Source: DAOTWP01 sp034435675
GTDB taxonomy: Bacteria > Chloroflexota > Anaerolineae > Aggregatilineales > Phototrophicaceae
DNA: 19,794 nt
NCBI GenBank assembly: GCA_034435675.1
Contig: DAOTWP010000370.1
Coordinates: 1-19,794 of the forward strand
Direction: 5' to 3'
In this document: one piece after another, positions 7,015-14,439 of the stretch
Layout of the letters: every line of letters begins with the position of its first letter
Numbering within the stretch: position 1 is the stretch's first letter
Notes under the pieces: model-generated
What the model saw: the letters and a program-made list of their open reading frames with translations, nothing else
The model's database searches: none
What the model was told of the DNA's origin: nothing
Made by a program: the position numbers and the translations under genes

Positions 7015-8720
7015 TGACCGCTGCCCCACCTGCCCCCACGCCCATGCCCGCTGCCCCGCGTGCGCTGCGGCTGGCACACCGCCTGCTGCTTGCCGCCGCG
7101 CTGGTCGTGATGCTGTTCTACTTTGCCGTGTATGCCGCCTATGCCATCAACCTGATAAACTTCCCGTTCGACTACGATCAGGGCGAAGGCTTTGAGCTGG
7201 TGGACACAGTCTTTTTCAGCCGTTTTGAATTCCCCTACCGCGATACCGAAGTCTTCCCGTTTTATTCCAGCAATTACCCGCCGCTGTTTCATGTCATCGC
7301 CGCGCCGCTGGTCTGGCTGTTTGGTCCGGCGTACTGGTACGGGCGGCTGCTGGGCTTTCTGGGCACATGCATCACCGCCGCCGCGATTGCCTTCGCCGTC
7401 TACCGTGATGGGCAGCGCCGCGCCGGGAAAGGGCATCTGCTGCTTGCCACCATCGCCGCGCTGTGTTATCTAGCGTCCAATACGGTCTACCACATTGGAC
7501 CGCTGTTCCGCCAGCACGCCACAATGGTCATGTTTGAAACGCTGGCAGTCGTGCTGCTGGCAGGCGCCAACGAAATCGGTGAGCCGCGCCTGCGCCGCCG
7601 CGCGTTGTTCTGGGGACTGCTGCTGGTCGTCGCCGCCGGGTACACCAAGCAGCTTGCCGCTGTGACCGCGCTTGCTGTCGGGCTGTTCCTGCTGCTGCGC
7701 AGCCCGCGCCGCGCGCTGGTCTGGGGCAGTTTTGCGGCTGCTGTCGGCGTGGGCATCTTCGTCTGGATGACCCTGGCAACCGAGGGGCAGTGGTGGCGGC
7801 AGGCGATTCTTGCCAATGTCAACCAGCTTGATGTGCAGCAGACGATTGCGCTGGCGCGCCAGTGGGTCGCGCTGCATGGCTTTTTGCTGGTTCCGGCGCT
7901 GCTGCTGCTGCTCTACGAACTCTACTTTGACCGCATGTCGCTGTATGCGCTGTGGTTTCTGCTGGCGGCGGGCATCAACGGCGCGGCATCCGGCGCGTGG
8001 GGTGCGGGCGACAGCTATTTCGCCACGTCCATCGCCGCCGCGTGCATCCTCAGCGGCATCTTTTTCAGCCGCAGTGTACAGGGTACCTGGAGCTTTCCCG
8101 ACAGCGTCTACACCCGCCGCCTGATCGCCCCGCTGCGGCGTTATAACCGGGCATTCGCGGCAGCCGCGCTGCTGCTGGTGCCGCTGCTGCTGCTTGGCTA
8201 CGGGCGGGCGGTGCTGCATCTGCCCACCGACGCGCCGGTGTTCCGCGAGGTCGCCGCGCTGCTCGGCGTGACACCCAACGCCCGCAATGGCTTCTACGAC
8301 AGTGCGCGCACGCAGGATGGGCAGTTCCCCGGCGGTTATGCCGACATCGGGCACTGGGTCACCCAGGCAGACATTGACGCGGGCTGGCAGATTGTTGCGC
8401 TGGTGCAGGCAGTGCCTACGCCGGTGATGAGCGAGGACGCCGGGTTCACGCTGCAAGCGGGACGCGGCATTATCGGCAACCCCACGCAGCTCCTGAACCT
8501 TGATCTGAAGGGGCTGTATGACGGCGGTGAACTGATCGGCATGCTCGAACGGCGCGAATTCGGGCTGATTATCCTGCGGGCACAGTTCTATCCCCAGCGG
8601 GTGCTGGTCGCGATCGCGGAAAATTATGCGCCCACCGAGGAAGTGCAGATGAACGGCTTCAATTACATCATCCTGCGCCCGCGTGAGCCGGACATCGGCA
8701 TCGCGTGGCATGCGCCGTGA
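7011..8720 (+). CDS. GT-C/GT39-like multi-pass membrane glycosyltransferase
   Basis: A 569-residue integral membrane protein. A short Pro/Ala-rich N-terminus precedes a first helix at about 23-48. The first outer loop then carries DYDQGEG (54-60) and NYPPLF (88-93), the acidic motif and PPLF motif seen in GT39/ArnT-like GT-C enzymes. About ten more hydrophobic helices reach residue 400 or so, and a soluble C-terminal domain of about 170 residues ends the protein. The likely job is extracytoplasmic sugar transfer from a polyprenyl-phosphate donor; no substrate can be named. It differs from the GT39-like protein at 2379-4244 in having DQGEG in place of SDEGW and a shorter C-terminal domain, so it is not a recent duplicate. 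It is coupled to the 85-residue protein upstream. Its stop is only 10 bases from the stop of the convergent AAA gene. Confidence 0.72.
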   Translation: MMTAAPPAPTPMPAAPRALRLAHRLLLAAALVVMLFYFAVYAAYAINLINFPFDYDQGEGFELVDTVFFSRFEFPYRDTEVFPFYSSNYPPLFHVIAAPLVWLFGPAYWYGRLLGFLGTCITAAAIAFAVYRDGQRRAGKGHLLLATIAALCYLASNTVYHIGPLFRQHATMVMFETLAVVLLAGANEIGEPRLRRRALFWGLLLVVAAGYTKQLAAVTALAVGLFLLLRSPRRALVWGSFAAAVGVGIFVWMTLATEGQWWRQAILANVNQLDVQQTIALARQWVALHGFLLVPALLLLLYELYFDRMSLYALWFLLAAGINGAASGAWGAGDSYFATSIAAACILSGIFFSRSVQGTWSFPDSVYTRRLIAPLRRYNRAFAAAALLLVPLLLLGYGRAVLHLPTDAPVFREVAALLGVTPNARNGFYDSARTQDGQFPGGYADIGHWVTQADIDAGWQIVALVQAVPTPVMSEDAGFTLQAGRGIIGNPTQLLNLDLKGLYDGGELIGMLERREFGLIILRAQFYPQRVLVAIAENYAPTEEVQMNGFNYIILRPREPDIGIAWHAP

Positions 8721-8730
8721 CCCCGCAGGC

Positions 8731-10038
8731 TCAGCGCCGGTAGGGTGAACTGCCCCGTCGGCTGCTGCCCACCAGCCCCAGCGGTTTGCGCTGCGCCAGG
8801 AAATCGTGGTCTGTGCGCAGTTGGTGCTTGAGGCTGTTGACCGACTGCTCCAGTAGTTCCGGCGTCACCTGCGTGCTGTGGGCGTGCGCTGCCAGCATGC
8901 GCGCATGCAGCGCCACCTCACGCACGAATGCGCCTGGCTGGTCGAGCAGGTCGGGGATGACGCGCAGATGATCGTCTTTCCACTGCTCCGCCATATAATG
9001 CCGCAGCATGCGCTCCGCCTGCTCATCATCCTGAATGGTCGGGATAACAAAGATGCGATCCAGCCTGCCGGGGCGTTTGCTGATGCGCTCATCAATCGCT
9101 TCGGGGTAGTTGGTCGTCGCCAGCAGCAGCGATCCCTGCGGATTATTGGGCGATTCCACCCCGTCGAGGATATTCAGAATGCGCGCCTTGTCATCGCTGC
9201 GCAGGTAAGCGTCCAGTTCTTCGACGATCAGCACCGTGGGGTAACGCGCGGCGGCAACAGCCTGGAACGCCCGTTGAATCTTCTCGAAGGATGCGCCGTC
9301 CCGATCCGCCCCGGACACGTAAACCACAATGCGCCCCTGCCGGATCGCGCGTTTTGCCAGCGCCGCGCAGAGCATCGTCTTGCCGGTGCCGGGCAAACCC
9401 GCCAGCAGCAGCTTACGAAACGGCGCGAGCTTCAACTGCCGGTAGATGCTGACACCTTTCTCGAAAAACGCCTCGATGTCTTCCAGCAGGTCGCGCTTGA
9501 GTTCGTCCGGCAGGATCACATCTTCCCAATCCACCGTAGGGTCGAAGAAAGCATCTGTCCCGCCAATGATATAGACATCACGGCGGCGGCGGATGCGCGG
9601 GCGCACGGCGCGTGAACACGCCATCTCGAATGCCGCCCACGCTTCCAGCTTGTCCACCGGCACCAGCGCTATCGCCGTCAGATCCTGCACATCATCGTCA
9701 AAATAGGAACTGACGTACAGCACCTCGAAGGGGTCAGGGTCATCGTCAGTGCTGAAGCGAAACGCATAGGCGCCGGAAGAACTGGTCAGCACCTGTTTTT
9801 TGCCGCGCGTGCCATAATCGCTGATCGGCGTGATCACCGGGCAGTCCAGCGCTTCGATGCCCTCATAGCGCACCTTGCCCTTCAGGCGGCGACCCGGCTT
9901 GATCTGCTGCTGAGCGACCATATTGCTGCACTCCGAAGACGCCCAGATGCTGGTATAGGGTTGTCCGGGGGAGCGCTGCTGCCACACCTGCTGCGCCCAG
10001 CGCACAAGGCGTTCATACTGCATGCCGTCAGATTTCAC
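8731..10038 (-). CDS. Bcs1-like AAA+ ATPase with an unassigned N-terminal domain
   Basis: A 435-residue soluble ATPase. The N-terminal 170 residues match no family I recognise (a charged DDD-rich patch at 98-117, an Arg cluster at 147-153). VILPDELKRDLLEDIEAFF (174-192) resembles the lead-in helix of Bcs1/classical AAA modules. The ATPase shows Walker A GLPGTGKT (214-221), Walker B VLIVEELD (269-276) with Glu-Glu in place of the usual Asp-Glu, sensor-1 TTN (308-310) and an arginine-finger region SKRPGRLDR (320-328). A C-terminal alpha-helical lid and a basic Ser/Arg tail (420-435) follow. The family remodels proteins or complexes; the substrate is unknown. The start at 10038 is GTG with a weak GGAAC in front; the in-frame ATG at 10023 is an alternative with no better Shine-Dalgarno sequence. 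A strong promoter lies about 110 bases upstream. It is transcribed alone. Confidence 0.82.
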   Translation of the reverse strand: MKSDGMQYERLVRWAQQVWQQRSPGQPYTSIWASSECSNMVAQQQIKPGRRLKGKVRYEGIEALDCPVITPISDYGTRGKKQVLTSSSGAYAFRFSTDDDPDPFEVLYVSSYFDDDVQDLTAIALVPVDKLEAWAAFEMACSRAVRPRIRRRRDVYIIGGTDAFFDPTVDWEDVILPDELKRDLLEDIEAFFEKGVSIYRQLKLAPFRKLLLAGLPGTGKTMLCAALAKRAIRQGRIVVYVSGADRDGASFEKIQRAFQAVAAARYPTVLIVEELDAYLRSDDKARILNILDGVESPNNPQGSLLLATTNYPEAIDERISKRPGRLDRIFVIPTIQDDEQAERMLRHYMAEQWKDDHLRVIPDLLDQPGAFVREVALHARMLAAHAHSTQVTPELLEQSVNSLKHQLRTDHDFLAQRKPLGLVGSSRRGSSPYRR

Positions 10039-10104
10039 GTTCCATCAGTCTTCTGCGCATTGGCAAACCGCTTGCATTAAGTCGCTATCCGAGCAGTCAG
10101 TAGG

Positions 10105-10122
10105 GGCGCGGCACGCCGCGCC
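10105..10122. repeat. Perfect 8-bp palindrome, second copy of a repeat pattern
   Basis: GGCGCGGC-AC-GCCGCGCC lies in the untranslated leader of the AAA gene. Read on the minus strand it is GGCGnnGC-RT-GCnnCGCC-CCTRC, the same pattern as the palindrome at 51-68, with compensating changes in both arms. It could fold in the AAA mRNA leader. Confidence 0.55.
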
Positions 10123-10156
10123 TGGCTTGGTGATTTTACGGATAGACTGTACGTTC

Positions 10157-10185
10157 ATTATACGGCACAGGAGCGCTTTTCCCAA
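10157..10185 (-). promoter_or_regulatory. Promoter of the AAA ATPase gene
   Basis: On the minus strand TTGGGA (10185-10180), a 17-base spacer, then a perfect TATAAT (10162-10157). The start would be near 10150, giving a leader of about 110 bases that contains the 10105-10122 palindrome. Confidence 0.7.
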
Positions 10186-10242
10186 CGGGCGTTCAGGCGC
10201 AGGGGGCGTGCTCGCATATCGCGGGTGCAGTGCCGAATCAAA

Positions 10243-10272
10243 CAGGGGACAAACCTCCCCGGTTGTCCCCTG
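10243..10272 (-). terminator. Intrinsic terminator of the beta-propeller-like gene
   Basis: On the minus strand CAGGGGACAACC, loop GGGGA, then GGTTTGTCCCCTG forms a 12-bp stem with one bulge. It is followed by TTTGATT. It lies about 80 bases past the stop at 10355 and upstream of the AAA promoter, so it insulates the two genes. Confidence 0.65.
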
Positions 10273-10300
10273 CTGCGTCGTGACGTTTGCGTGCGGTGCA

Positions 10301-10330
10301 GTCAGGGCACTGCGCTGGCGTGCCCCTGAC
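10301..10330 (-). terminator. Second hairpin after the beta-propeller-like gene
   Basis: GTCAGGGCAC (10301-10310) pairs with GTGCCCCTGAC (10320-10330) with one bulged C, around a 9-base loop. It starts 25 bases past the stop codon. It has no U-tract, so it may protect the mRNA 3' end or act together with the terminator at 10243-10272. Confidence 0.4.
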
Positions 10331-10354
10331 CGCATGCTGCCTTGAATGCTGTGC

Positions 10355-11467
10355 TCACCGCTGCCAGCGGAAGATGCCGACGGCGTCCGGGAAGGCGGCG
10401 CTGATCGTTTCGCCGGTGGTCAGATCCACCAGACTGAGCGTGCCGAAGACCGTCCCGAATTCCGTGTAGATGGCATCCACATAGACCGGCAGGATGCTGC
10501 CATCAGGCGACAACCGCCCGGCAACGGTGCTGCCAGTGGTGCTCTGCGGCAGGCGCACAAACTGCACCGCGCCGACCGTGCTCTCCATCAGGTTGACATC
10601 CACATAGAAGAAGTTGATTTCTTCGGGCGCGTTCAGCAGCGATTCGCCAAAGACACGTACCACACCGGGGAAGATTTCGACTGCCTGCTGGGCGAACAGT
10701 GTTTCGGGCGTCAGATCGCTGAAGCGCAGCACCTCGCGGGAGTTGTTGATGGCGTCGAGGCTGTCAGCAAAGCGCAGCGCGGGGTCGCCGCCAACACCGC
10801 TGTTGCCATAAACCAGCACGCGGTCGCCGTAGAGCGGCAGCAGATTGCTGTGCTGCTGACCATCCAGCAGTTGCAGTGCCCCGGTTGCCAGATCAACGAT
10901 GCCTTCGCCGTTCCACTCCCAGATGCCCACATCCACCACCAGTTTTGCCGCCCTGCCGTCTGCCCCGCGCAGGAACATTTTGGGTTCATAGCTGCGCATC
11001 TCTGCCATGTTGCTGCCATCGGGCAGCAGGGGCACGTCAGTCAGCAGTTGGCGGGTTTCGCGGCTGGCGAGGTCCACCAGCCAGATGCCGTTGTCGGCAT
11101 AGGCGATATACTCACTATCATGGCTGAATACGGGACTGCTGAAGAACATCGTCGCGGTCAGTGTGGCAAGCGCTTCTGCCGCTTCTGTGTGCAGCGGCTG
11201 CAACCACAACTTCCCGCCGCTGACATAGGCGATTGCCAGCCCGTCGTAGGCGGCGTCAAACGTGACCACATCGCTCGCGGCGCGGGTGATCTGGCGCGGC
11301 TGGCTCTGCCCGTCAAGCAGCAGTTGGTAGACCTGCTGAACGCCGTTTTCGTCCGCCGCGATAAAGTAGGTGCTGCGCACCACCACGCCCATGTCCTGCG
11401 CCTGCGTGCCCACTGTGGGGATCAGCAGCAGGGCGGCTGCCAGTAGCACGGTGAAAATTCGCTTCAT
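10355..11467 (-). CDS. Secreted TolB/PD40-like beta-propeller protein
   Basis: A 370-residue exported protein. The signal peptide is clear: MKR, a hydrophobic stretch (about 4-16), and a likely cleavage after TQA at about 23. The mature part is a run of short beta-strand units, several with the PD40/TolB-like pattern of a visible statement about state: VFSHDSEYIAYADNGIWLVDL, with counterparts near AYDGLAIAYVSGGKLWLQPL and RLSPDGSILPVYVDAIY. These suggest a beta-propeller of about six blades. No catalytic motif is visible; a binding or scaffolding role in the periplasm or on the surface is the most that can be inferred. The ATG has a good AAAGGAG Shine-Dalgarno sequence. Two hairpins follow the stop. 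It appears to be a single-gene unit. Confidence 0.65.
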   Translation of the reverse strand: MKRIFTVLLAAALLLIPTVGTQAQDMGVVVRSTYFIAADENGVQQVYQLLLDGQSQPRQITRAASDVVTFDAAYDGLAIAYVSGGKLWLQPLHTEAAEALATLTATMFFSSPVFSHDSEYIAYADNGIWLVDLASRETRQLLTDVPLLPDGSNMAEMRSYEPKMFLRGADGRAAKLVVDVGIWEWNGEGIVDLATGALQLLDGQQHSNLLPLYGDRVLVYGNSGVGGDPALRFADSLDAINNSREVLRFSDLTPETLFAQQAVEIFPGVVRVFGESLLNAPEEINFFYVDVNLMESTVGAVQFVRLPQSTTGSTVAGRLSPDGSILPVYVDAIYTEFGTVFGTLSLVDLTTGETISAAFPDAVGIFRWQR

Positions 11468-11769
11468 GGTTGAATTGCTCCTTTAGAGTTAGTCGTGCAG
11501 GTTACTGCATCCCCGCCAGCAAACGCTGCGCGGGTCAGCGCGCATGCCGGTGCCGGTAGACAGGTCTACCTGCGCAGGATGCAGGGTCACTGTGGATAAG
11601 CATAGGCGGCTTGCGCTTCAGGTTCGCCCGCAGCAGGATGGATATTTGCTCAGCCGTTCGACGGAGAGGGTTAAAGCAGTAGGACAAAAGAGGAGGGCGC
11701 ACGAGGCACTGCTCCGTAAGGGGCATCCCGCAGGATGCCCACTGTCCTGCCTGCTTGCCCAGCCTGCCG
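11468..11769. other. 302-base intergenic region with short inverted repeats
   Basis: This is the upstream region of the beta-propeller-like gene and the downstream region of the membrane protein at 11770. It holds GGTAGAC-AG-GTCTACC (11555-11570), a possible operator, and the hairpin at 11721-11740. I see no convincing promoter and no coding frame; the 63-residue minus frame at 11535-11726 has no ribosome binding site and odd composition. Confidence 0.5.
11721..11740 (-). terminator. Perfect hairpin after the small membrane protein gene
   Basis: GGGCATCC-CGCA-GGATGCCC is a perfect 8-bp stem with a 4-base loop, 30 bases past the stop at 11770. The minus strand continues CTTACGG, so there is no U-tract; termination is inferred from position. 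Confidence 0.45.
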
Positions 11770-12273
11770 CTACACGACCAGCAGCGTCACGCCTGCGACC
11801 AGCAGCCCGCCCACCGCGCAGAAGCCGATGCCCTTCAGCCAGTCGGTCACCAGCTTGCGGTAATCCAGCAGCAGATCACGGCGTCCCCATGCTTCAGGGA
11901 TCAGCGCGAAACGCGGGTGCAGCAGCCCCAGCCACAGCCAGTCAATCACCAGCGCGTCGAACAGATTGAAGATGTTAAACAGCGCGAAGGCGTGCAGGAA
12001 GGTGCCCAAGAAAGTCACACCATCGCCTGCGCCCATGACGAACGCGCGCGTGGACAGAAATGGCACGAGCACAAACCCCAGCAGAAACGGGATCATGAAG
12101 ACCCGCTGCTGCCGCTTCTCCCCGGCGCTCAGCGGCGGCGCAAGCTCGCGGATTGCCGCCGGATAATCGTGCAGCCAGATGCGCGGATTAACCAGCAGCG
12201 AAAGCACAATCATGACGCTCATCACCAGCGTGAGCAGCGCCCCATCAAGCAGAATACGCTCCACAGACAGCAT
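11770..12273 (-). CDS. Multi-pass membrane protein of unknown function
   Basis: A 167-residue protein with about four or five hydrophobic helices: residues 8-28, 58-74, 87-117 (long enough for two helices, containing FNIFNLFDALVIDWLWL) and 145-167. The loop after helix 1 is charged (PPLSAGEKRQQR, 46-57), and another charged loop lies at 118-144. I do not recognise a family. The aromatic FNLFD-IDWLW segment is the most distinctive part. The ATG has a strong AAGGAGG Shine-Dalgarno sequence 6 bases upstream, supporting it as a real gene. It is divergent from etfB and is followed by a hairpin at 11721-11740. Confidence 0.7.
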   Translation of the reverse strand: MLSVERILLDGALLTLVMSVMIVLSLLVNPRIWLHDYPAAIRELAPPLSAGEKRQQRVFMIPFLLGFVLVPFLSTRAFVMGAGDGVTFLGTFLHAFALFNIFNLFDALVIDWLWLGLLHPRFALIPEAWGRRDLLLDYRKLVTDWLKGIGFCAVGGLLVAGVTLLVV

Positions 12274-12446
12274 CGCAGCCTCCTTGTTACCACATATTTA
12301 GGTCAATCTAATCTTATTTTACTACACATCTAAACATGGGCGTATCCGCCATTGGACGGAACCGGGAGCGAAAAGCGCCGCAAAGGGAATTGGTCGAGCA
12401 GCGCACAGCGCGATAAACCGCATTGGCAGCCACATTCATTATCGGA

Positions 12447-12472
12447 AAAAATCAAATCCGGGTTCGATTTTT
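12447..12472. repeat. AT-rich inverted repeat upstream of etfB
   Basis: AAAAATCAAA and TTCGATTTTT are inverted around TCCGGG (10-bp arms, one mismatch). It lies about 100 bases before etfB, between two divergent genes. It could be an operator; it does not look like a terminator for either neighbour. The remainder of 12274-12440 shows nothing I can name. Confidence 0.35.
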
Positions 12473-12536
12473 ATGCCATTCAGCGGTAAAATATGTGCCA
12501 AGTTGCACAATCCTTGTGTCAGTACTGTAGATTAGG

Positions 12537-12563
12537 CTCAATAAGCTTTAACTATTGAGGAGG
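12537..12563 (+). promoter_or_regulatory. etfB ribosome binding site with an overlapping hairpin
   Basis: AGGAGG (12558-12563) is a full Shine-Dalgarno sequence 7 bases before the TTG at 12571 and decides that start. CTCAATA (12537-12543) pairs perfectly with TATTGAG (12553-12559) around a 9-base loop, taking in the first two bases of the Shine-Dalgarno sequence. The stem is AT-rich, so any effect on translation would be mild. Confidence 0.5.
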
Positions 12564-12570
12564 TAGTCCC

Positions 12571-13353
12571 TTGCACGCAGTCGTTTTTACTCGCAGCACG
12601 CCGGATACCGCTGCCAAAGTCGAAGTCACGGCAAACGCCAGCATAACCTGGGGTGACGCCGCTACGGTGGTCAATCCCTGGGATGAATATGCGCTGGAAG
12701 AAGCCATTGTGCAGGCGAAAAATGCGGGCGGCAAAGCCACCGTCATCGCCATCGGACCGGAAATGCACAACGAAGCGCTGAAGCACAGCCTTGCGATGGG
12801 GCTGGACGAAGCGATCCGTGTGTATGATGACACGGTTGACGAACGCGACAGCCTGCACTATGCCACGCTCGCGGCAGCGGCGGTCAACAAACTCGGTGAT
12901 GTTGATCTGCTCATCCTCGGCAAAGAAAGTATCGATGTCGGCACAGACCAGCACAACTTCCAGATTGCCCGCAAACTCGGCTGGACGATGCTCAGCAGCG
13001 TCTCCAAAATTCTGGAAGTGGACTTTGCCGCCAAGACCATCAAGGTCGAGCGCATGCTGGAGCAGGGCAAACAGGTCGTCACCAGCAAGCTGCCTGCCGT
13101 GCTTGCCGTCACCAAAGAAATCAACGAACCGCGCTACCCGTCGTTCATCGGCATCCGCAAAGCCTCAAAAGCGACCATCCCGGTGTGGAGTGCCGCCGAT
13201 CTAGGCGTCAGCCTGCCCGCTCCAAAAGTCACCATCAACGCCCTGAAAAATCTGCCCGTGCGTAATGTGGAAACCATCATGATCAGCGGCGATAGCCCCG
13301 AAGCCATCGCTGTTCAACTGGTAGACAAACTGCTGGAGGAGAAAGTCCTGTGA
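12571..13353 (+). CDS. etfB: Electron transfer flavoprotein beta subunit
   Basis: A 260-residue cytoplasmic protein that, with EtfA, carries electrons from acyl-CoA and similar dehydrogenases. The signature NPWDEYALEEAI (35-46) matches the NPxDExALEEA pattern of the family. The AMP-site region LILGKESIDVGTDQ and the ETF-beta signature region VTKEINEPRYPSFIGIRKA are present. The length matches the family (about 255-265). The start is TTG, chosen because a perfect AGGAGG lies 7 bases upstream and no ATG or GTG is in range. Its stop overlaps the GTG of etfA (GTGA at 13350), so the two are translationally coupled. No ETF-quinone oxidoreductase or dehydrogenase gene is in the window, so the electron partner is unknown. 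Confidence 0.95.
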   Translation: MHAVVFTRSTPDTAAKVEVTANASITWGDAATVVNPWDEYALEEAIVQAKNAGGKATVIAIGPEMHNEALKHSLAMGLDEAIRVYDDTVDERDSLHYATLAAAAVNKLGDVDLLILGKESIDVGTDQHNFQIARKLGWTMLSSVSKILEVDFAAKTIKVERMLEQGKQVVTSKLPAVLAVTKEINEPRYPSFIGIRKASKATIPVWSAADLGVSLPAPKVTINALKNLPVRNVETIMISGDSPEAIAVQLVDKLLEEKVL

Positions 13354-14387
13354 GTGCCGTTTACGTCTGGATCGAAACGTTCAACGGTGCTGCCGCACCG
13401 ACCAGTTGGGAAGCGCTCGGCGCAGGCAAGCTGATTGCCGACGCACTGGGCGTGCCGCTGACCGCGCTGGTTTTTGGTCCCAACGCCAGCAGCATTGCCG
13501 CAGAAGCGGGCAAATATGGCGCAGCGGCAGTCCTTACCTGTGAAGACGCCACGCTCAGCCAGTTCCGCGTTGAACCCTACGCGGCACTGCTCAGCAAGCT
13601 GGTGCAAGACAACGCGCCCAAAGTGGTGCTTGCCGTCGCCACCAGCCTGGGGCGCGAACTGCTCGCTGCCTCTGCTGCTGATACCGACAGCGGCATGCTT
13701 TCGGATGTCACCGAACTGAGCGTGGACGGCGGCGTGGTTAAGGTGGTGCGCCCGGTCTATGCCGGTAAGCTGCTCAGCGAAGCTGCCAGCAGCGGCGCAG
13801 GCACAACCTTCATCACCATTCGTGGGCGCGCCTTCAAAGCTAACGAGTACAACGCAGGCGCGGCAGTCAACGTGACGGCGGTTGCTCCCGTGCTGGCAGA
13901 AGACGCGATTGCCACCAAAGTGGCGAGCTTCGAAGAAGAAAAAGGCAAGGTCAACCTCACCGACGCGGCGATCATCGTCAGCGGCGGGCGTGGCTTGGCG
14001 AACAACCCGGCAGACGCCCCGGCTGGCGTTGAAGATGCCACCGTCTGGAAAGCGCAGGATGGCTTCGACAATGTACTCAAGCCGTTGGCAGACACCCTCG
14101 GCGCAGCCCTTGGCGCAAGCCGCGCGGCAGTGGACGCGGGCTACATCCCCTATGTACATCAGGTCGGGCAGACCGGTAAGGTTGTCAGCCCTGATCTGTA
14201 CATCGCCTGCGCGATTTCCGGCGCCATTCAGCATCAGGCAGGCATGCGCAGCAGCAAAGTGATTGTCGCCATCAACAAGGATGCGGAAGCACCGATCTTC
14301 AAAATGGCGCGCTACGGCGTCGTTGGGGATGTGTACAAAATCGTCCCGGCGCTGACGGCGGAACTCAAAAAACGGCTGGGCAAGTAG
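13350..14387 (+). CDS. etfA: Electron transfer flavoprotein alpha subunit
   Basis: A 345-residue subunit that binds the redox-active FAD of the ETF heterodimer. The N-terminal domain (1-200) has the ETF alpha/beta fold. The C-terminal FAD domain has IVSGGRGL, GASRAAVDAGYIP, QVGQTGKVVSPDLYIA and ISGAIQHQAGM, followed by INKDAEAPIF and YGVVGDVYKIVPAL, all standard EtfA motifs. The GTG start overlaps the etfB stop by 4 bases (GTGA), so translation is coupled. The length is slightly above typical (310-325), through extra loops. A strong hairpin terminator follows at 14398-14426, ending a two-gene operon. Confidence 0.96.
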   Translation: MSAVYVWIETFNGAAAPTSWEALGAGKLIADALGVPLTALVFGPNASSIAAEAGKYGAAAVLTCEDATLSQFRVEPYAALLSKLVQDNAPKVVLAVATSLGRELLAASAADTDSGMLSDVTELSVDGGVVKVVRPVYAGKLLSEAASSGAGTTFITIRGRAFKANEYNAGAAVNVTAVAPVLAEDAIATKVASFEEEKGKVNLTDAAIIVSGGRGLANNPADAPAGVEDATVWKAQDGFDNVLKPLADTLGAALGASRAAVDAGYIPYVHQVGQTGKVVSPDLYIACAISGAIQHQAGMRSSKVIVAINKDAEAPIFKMARYGVVGDVYKIVPALTAELKKRLGK

Positions 14388-14397
14388 CCCGGCATCC

Positions 14398-14426
14398 GGG
14401 GGCGGCAGATGTCGCCCCCATTTCTT
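14398..14426 (+). terminator. Terminator of the etfBA operon
   Basis: GGGGGCGGC, loop AGAT, then GTCGCCCCC forms a 9-bp stem with one G-U pair, followed by ATTTCTT. It begins 10 bases past the etfA stop and also lies between etfA and the convergent VOC gene. Confidence 0.75.
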
Positions 14427-14439
14427 GCCACTCCTCGCG

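Larger units (their letters stand above)
10039..10354. other. 316-base intergenic region, promoter and hairpins
   Basis: No gene is seen. From left to right it holds the leader of the AAA gene with a palindrome (10105-10122), the AAA promoter (10157-10185), and two hairpins that belong to the 3' end of the beta-propeller-like gene (10243-10272 and 10301-10330). Short reading frames here lack coding support. Confidence 0.7.

Noticed and set aside
7470..8711. 413-residue minus-strand frame opposite the GT-C gene
   Set aside because: Its Gln/His/Arg-rich composition is that of an antisense frame of a Leu/Ala-rich membrane protein.
10346..11446. 366-residue plus-strand frame opposite the beta-propeller-like gene
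   Set aside because: The minus frame has a signal peptide and a good Shine-Dalgarno sequence; this frame has neither.
11535..11726. 63-residue minus frame upstream of the beta-propeller-like gene
   Set aside because: No ribosome binding site, unusual composition and it spans inverted repeats.
12457..12473. GGTTCGATTT as a tRNA T-arm
   Set aside because: The flanking bases do not form a T stem, and there is no acceptor or anticodon arm.
13314..14234. 306-residue minus-strand frame opposite etfA
   Set aside because: The etfA motifs are unambiguous; this frame is an antisense shadow.
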